DNA from: an uncultured Clostridia bacterium
GTDB lineage: Bacteria; Bacillota; Clostridia; Oscillospirales; Acutalibacteraceae
Direction of reading: 5' to 3'
Assembly (NCBI GenBank): GCA_938034875.1
Contig: CALHND010000002.1
Location: 62,001-126,000 of the forward strand
Length of the DNA: 64,000 nt
Shown here: positions 60,553 through 64,000 of the stretch, in pieces
Layout: every line of letters begins with the position of its first letter
Numbering within the stretch: position 1 is the first letter of the stretch
Notes under the pieces: model-generated
What the model saw: the letters and a program-made list of their open reading frames with translations, nothing else
Databases searched by the model: none
What the model was told of the DNA's origin: nothing
Position numbers and translations under genes: made by a program

Positions 60553-62412
60553 TTATGCGTTTTGATCATTTTTTATTAAAATGGCGGCACTAAACGGTGC
60601 AATAACAAGTTGGTTTCCGTCTACATCACCCATAAACAAATCTGCTCCAGTCCACTCATCAGGAAGTGTATAACGCTCAGCTTCATGCCAGCGGTTAACA
60701 GCTATAAGCACTCTGTTGTTTCCATTTTTTCGTTCATAAACAACATATCCCAGTCCGCTGAAAACATCATTATATTCACCTGCATCAAATGCGGCGTTTT
60801 CACGGCGCAACTCGCCCAATTTTTTATAAAAATTAACTAAATCGCTGTCTTCTTTTCCCCACGGATATGGCGCCCTGTTAAACGGGTCACGAAATCCTGT
60901 TAACCCTGCTTCATCACCATAAAAAACGCATGGGATTCCGGGCAAAGTAAACTGTAAAACAGCAGCAATTTTTGAAAGTGTCTTGCCGCGGTTTAGCATA
61001 TCGTCACTCATAATAAAACGGGACTGCTCTGCTCGGTTATTAGGTGTTTCACTTACGCCAAGCGCAGTTATTATACGCTCGGTATCGTGCGTACCGATAT
61101 TGTTCATCAGCGTATCAAGCGCAGGTTTTGGATAATTTTCGACTATTGTAAGGATTCGGTCGGTAAAATCAAATCCGTCACCGCCAAGTACAAACTCCAT
61201 TATGGCATGACGAAATGGATAGTTCATAACTGAATCAAGCTGGTTACCAAGCAGGAATCGGCGGCGTCCTCCACCGCTGATTTTATTTGATGCATCCTCC
61301 CATACTTCGCCTATAAGCAAAGCATCCGGATTTTCTGTTTTGACGGCTGTGCGTATGGCGTCAATAAATTTATCGGGCAGTTCGTCAGCAACATCAAGCC
61401 TCCAACCCGATGCACCGCGACGCATCCAATAACGCAAAACGCCGTTTTCACCGCAGATAAAGTCCATGTAACTCGGCTCGGTTTCATTAAGCTCGGGCAA
61501 AGTCGATATTCCCCACCACGAATGACATTCATTCGGCCAATTGACAAAATTGTACCAGCTGAAATAAGGGCTGTTTCGGTCACGAAAGGCACCCGATTCA
61601 CCATACCTGCCATAGCGATTAAAATAGATACTGTCGTCGCCCGTATGACTGAAAACACCGTCAAGTATAATTAATATTCCACGTTTTTTAGCCGCCGAGC
61701 AAAGAGATATAAAGTCATCCTCTGTACCAAGTGATGGGTCAACTTTAAAGTAATCAGCTGTGTTGTAGCGGTGATTTGAGTGTGACTCAAAAATCGGATT
61801 TAAGTAAATAATTGTGACGCCAAGGGATTCAAGATAAGGTAATTTTTGCTCAATTCCCTTTAAATCTCCCCCGTAATAATCCTGTCCCAATTCGGGAAAT
61901 ACACCATCCTGTTTCCAAACCGGTTGTTTTGACCAGTCAGTAACAATTTCGCGTCCGTAAGGAAGTTCGCCCTTATCCTCACCCGATGCAAAAAAACGGT
62001 CAGGAAAAATTTGATAAATCACGCCGCCTTTAAATCGGTCGGGTGTGGTAAATTCAGACTTGTAAACGGTAAGCTGAAAGGCTGCACCGTTTTCTGAAAT
62101 ATCTCCGACCGAATATCCGACTTGGTAAACTCGATTTCGGCGATAGTTGCCGTCAAACTCGAAAAAGTACCAGTAAAGTCCCTCCGTATTGGTAGAAAAC
62201 TCTGCCGTAAACTTAGTGTGTTCCCCATCAATTCGCTCTGTCGGCTGCATGCTGATATACTGTTGTTGGCCTCCGTCTTGCCATATTACCAAATATGCTG
62301 CACTGCAATTATATGAGTCATGCAGAATAATTGAAAAAACCAAAACCTCCCCGACCGAAATCGGAGAGAGCTTTGATTTATAATTTTTATCGCGACTGCA
62401 AAAAATGTGCAT
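60553..62412 (-). CDS. GH13 alpha-glucosidase / neopullulanase-like enzyme
   Basis: A 619-residue GH13 enzyme with an N-terminal beta domain (about 1-120) as in cyclomaltodextrinases, then the catalytic barrel: DGVFSHTG (region I), GWRLDVADE with nucleophile D340, LIGEVWED with acid-base E369 and IGTHDTERI with D443. No signal peptide, so it acts inside the cell, cutting maltodextrins. It begins right after the glgP stop (TAAATG), so it probably processes oligomers left by glycogen phosphorylase. Confidence 0.92.
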   Translation of the reverse strand: MHIFCSRDKNYKSKLSPISVGEVLVFSIILHDSYNCSAAYLVIWQDGGQQQYISMQPTERIDGEHTKFTAEFSTNTEGLYWYFFEFDGNYRRNRVYQVGYSVGDISENGAAFQLTVYKSEFTTPDRFKGGVIYQIFPDRFFASGEDKGELPYGREIVTDWSKQPVWKQDGVFPELGQDYYGGDLKGIEQKLPYLESLGVTIIYLNPIFESHSNHRYNTADYFKVDPSLGTEDDFISLCSAAKKRGILIILDGVFSHTGDDSIYFNRYGRYGESGAFRDRNSPYFSWYNFVNWPNECHSWWGISTLPELNETEPSYMDFICGENGVLRYWMRRGASGWRLDVADELPDKFIDAIRTAVKTENPDALLIGEVWEDASNKISGGGRRRFLLGNQLDSVMNYPFRHAIMEFVLGGDGFDFTDRILTIVENYPKPALDTLMNNIGTHDTERIITALGVSETPNNRAEQSRFIMSDDMLNRGKTLSKIAAVLQFTLPGIPCVFYGDEAGLTGFRDPFNRAPYPWGKEDSDLVNFYKKLGELRRENAAFDAGEYNDVFSGLGYVVYERKNGNNRVLIAVNRWHEAERYTLPDEWTGADLFMGDVDGNQLVIAPFSAAILIKNDQNA

Positions 62413-64000
62413 TTATCTTTCAACCCTTTTAAGATCCCAGATATTTTGTGCGTATTCGTCAATAAGTCTGTCGATAGCAAATCTGCCCGACTTTGCAATA
62501 TTAACAAGTGATGCACGATTCCACGCTTCTTTATTTGCGTAGAGGTTGTATGCGCGCTGATGAGCAGCGCAGTAATCGGAATAATCGGCAAACGACATAT
62601 AAGTGTCCGAAGATAAAAGTATGTGCTTAATATTATCAAATGACATACCGTCAATGTTGCGGCCAATCATATCAACAACTTCACGAAGCTGTGCGTTGTT
62701 GTTATAATAATTCATCGGATTATATCCATTTGCACGCAAACGGTCAACCTCATTAGCCAGCATACCAAAGATGATAATATTATCATCACCCACGGCCTCA
62801 TGAATTTCCACATTTGCGCCGTCCTCTGTTCCAAGAGTGATTGCGCCGTTAAGCATGAACTTCATGTTGCCTGTACCCGAAGCCTCTGTACCTGCAAGCG
62901 AAATTTGCTCGCTGATTTCGGCTGCAGGCATAAGCATTTCAGCCAGTGTAACACGGTAATCTTCGATATAAACTACCTTTAACTTGCCCTTCATAGCCGG
63001 ATCATTATCTATCATACGTGAAATTTTGTAAATCAGCTGTATGATTTGTTTTGCAACATAATAACCGGGTGCTGCCTTTGCTCCGAAAATATAGGTTTTT
63101 GGTGTAAATGGTGCGTTGGGGTTATTTTTAATATACAAATATTCGGTCAAAATATGCAGCGCATTCATCTGCTGACGCTTATACTCATGCAAACGCTTAA
63201 CCTGAACATCAAAAATTGAATCAACATTAAGTTCGCCGTAACCCTGCGATTTAACATAATCAGCAAAACGCTGTTTGTTACTGCGTTTAATATTGGCAAG
63301 TCGATCAAGCACCTGCTTATCGTCAGTAAACTTCATCAGCTTTTCAAGCTCGGCTGCATTTTTTACATAACCGTCTCCGATAAGCTCTGTAATCAATGCT
63401 GCAAGCTTGGGATTTGCCTGACAAAGCCAGCGGCGATGTGCAATTCCGTTTGTAACATTGCAGAATTTATCAGGGTACACGTTATAAAAATCGTTAAATA
63501 CCGTATCTTTAAGAATGTCACTGTGCAAACGGGAAACACCGTTTATTGAATGAGAGCCGGCAATCGAAAGATTTGCCATGCGTACAACCTTATTGTCAAT
63601 GATTGCGGTGCGATTTGCCAAATCCCAATTACCCGTTTTGCTCAAAATTTCACCGTGGAAACGACGGCTAATTTCCTGAACAATTTGGTGAATACGAGGT
63701 AAACGCTGTCTGAACAGTTCCTCGTTCCAACACTCAAGCGCCTCGCGCATTACTGTGTGATTAGTGTAACCCATAGTGCGTGTTACTATGCTCCAAGCCT
63801 CTTCCCAACTATATCCGCATTCATCAAGCATAATACGCATAAGTTCAGGAACTGAGAGTGCAGGATGTGTGTCGTTTATATGAATAGCCACTTTGTCAGC
63901 AAAATTTTCCATTGTGCCGTATCTTAAAAGATGGCGGTGGACAATGTCCTGAATAGAAGCTGAAACAAGGAAATACTGCTGTCTTAAACGCAATGATTTT
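62413..64000 (-). CDS. glgP: Glycogen/starch phosphorylase, C-terminal part
   Basis: 529 codons of the C-terminal two thirds; the N-terminus lies outside the window. The visible part opens with KSLRLRQQYFLVSASIQDI, goes through HINDTHPALSVPELMR and RVTLAEMLMPAAEIS, and has the PLP-lysine motif EASGTGNMKFMLNG. It releases glucose 1-phosphate from glycogen or maltodextrin. It is translationally adjacent to the GH13 gene. Confidence 0.95.
   Translation of the reverse strand, partial: KSLRLRQQYFLVSASIQDIVHRHLLRYGTMENFADKVAIHINDTHPALSVPELMRIMLDECGYSWEEAWSIVTRTMGYTNHTVMREALECWNEELFRQRLPRIHQIVQEISRRFHGEILSKTGNWDLANRTAIIDNKVVRMANLSIAGSHSINGVSRLHSDILKDTVFNDFYNVYPDKFCNVTNGIAHRRWLCQANPKLAALITELIGDGYVKNAAELEKLMKFTDDKQVLDRLANIKRSNKQRFADYVKSQGYGELNVDSIFDVQVKRLHEYKRQQMNALHILTEYLYIKNNPNAPFTPKTYIFGAKAAPGYYVAKQIIQLIYKISRMIDNDPAMKGKLKVVYIEDYRVTLAEMLMPAAEISEQISLAGTEASGTGNMKFMLNGAITLGTEDGANVEIHEAVGDDNIIIFGMLANEVDRLRANGYNPMNYYNNNAQLREVVDMIGRNIDGMSFDNIKHILLSSDTYMSFADYSDYCAAHQRAYNLYANKEAWNRASLVNIAKSGRFAIDRLIDEYAQNIWDLKRVER

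Overview
The window looks like chromosomal DNA of a low-GC Gram-positive anaerobe of the class Clostridia, probably close to the Oscillospiraceae/Ruminococcaceae. Support comes from a GatCAB transamidation operon, IreB, the DUF2953-GerW pair of sporulating lineages, SEC-C-tailed SecA, a PyrDB/PyrK dihydroorotate dehydrogenase, PurL of the clostridial single-chain type, a split PurH, GGAGG-type ribosome binding sites and many textbook sigma-A promoters. This placement is inferred from gene content; no rRNA gene is present.

Layout. 1-3.3 kb is a loosely packed accessory stretch: the first codons of an exported protein, a CAAX-type membrane protease, two small unknown proteins, a pair of related ~145 bp structured non-coding elements, an array of mini-palindromes and two tRNA-Leu genes. 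3.4-9.0 kb is a plus-strand housekeeping run: site-2 protease, ScpA-ScpB, DUF2953, GerW, D-Ala-D-Ala carboxypeptidase, RluB-type pseudouridine synthase and a small GNAT-like protein. 9.1-12.2 kb has a three-gene biotin-dependent carboxyl-transfer cassette, followed by secG and tRNA-Pro. 12.74-13.69 kb is a gene-free scar-like stretch, followed by a lipoprotein deacetylase. 14.8-21.1 kb (minus strand) holds ireB, gatB, gatA, gatC and secA. 21.3-22.4 kb is rpsF-ssb-rpsR with a candidate autoregulatory leader. Then come feoA-feoB (minus), an EF-G paralogue with an unusual switch II, and an isolated cobalamin-binding radical SAM enzyme between two near-identical terminators.

29.1-49.4 kb is one long minus-strand block of nucleotide biosynthesis. 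Transcription begins at a promoter near 49.43 kb, passes a ZTP-type riboswitch with its own terminator, and reads purE-purC-purF-purM-purN-purO-purH(AICARFT)-purD-purL. Directly behind purL a second promoter and a PyrR-type attenuator lead pyrC-carB-pyrK-pyrD-pyrF-pyrE-pyrB-pyrI. The block makes IMP and UMP almost completely; purB and carA are not in the window.

49.6-55.9 kb (plus strand) carries a GtrA-like protein, cardiolipin synthase, an MFS transporter, a glycerophosphodiesterase and a large GT-C-like membrane protein. 56.0-60.2 kb holds an unknown membrane-anchored protein followed by the most interesting pair in the window: a secreted glucosaminidase ending in a type-I-like dockerin, and 12 bp later a membrane-anchored protein beginning with a cohesin-like domain. 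Together they suggest a two-component cell-wall complex that is not a cellulosome. The window closes with DUF378, a GH13 glucosidase and the C-terminal two thirds of glycogen phosphorylase (minus strand).

All calls rest on reading motifs by eye; no database search was run.
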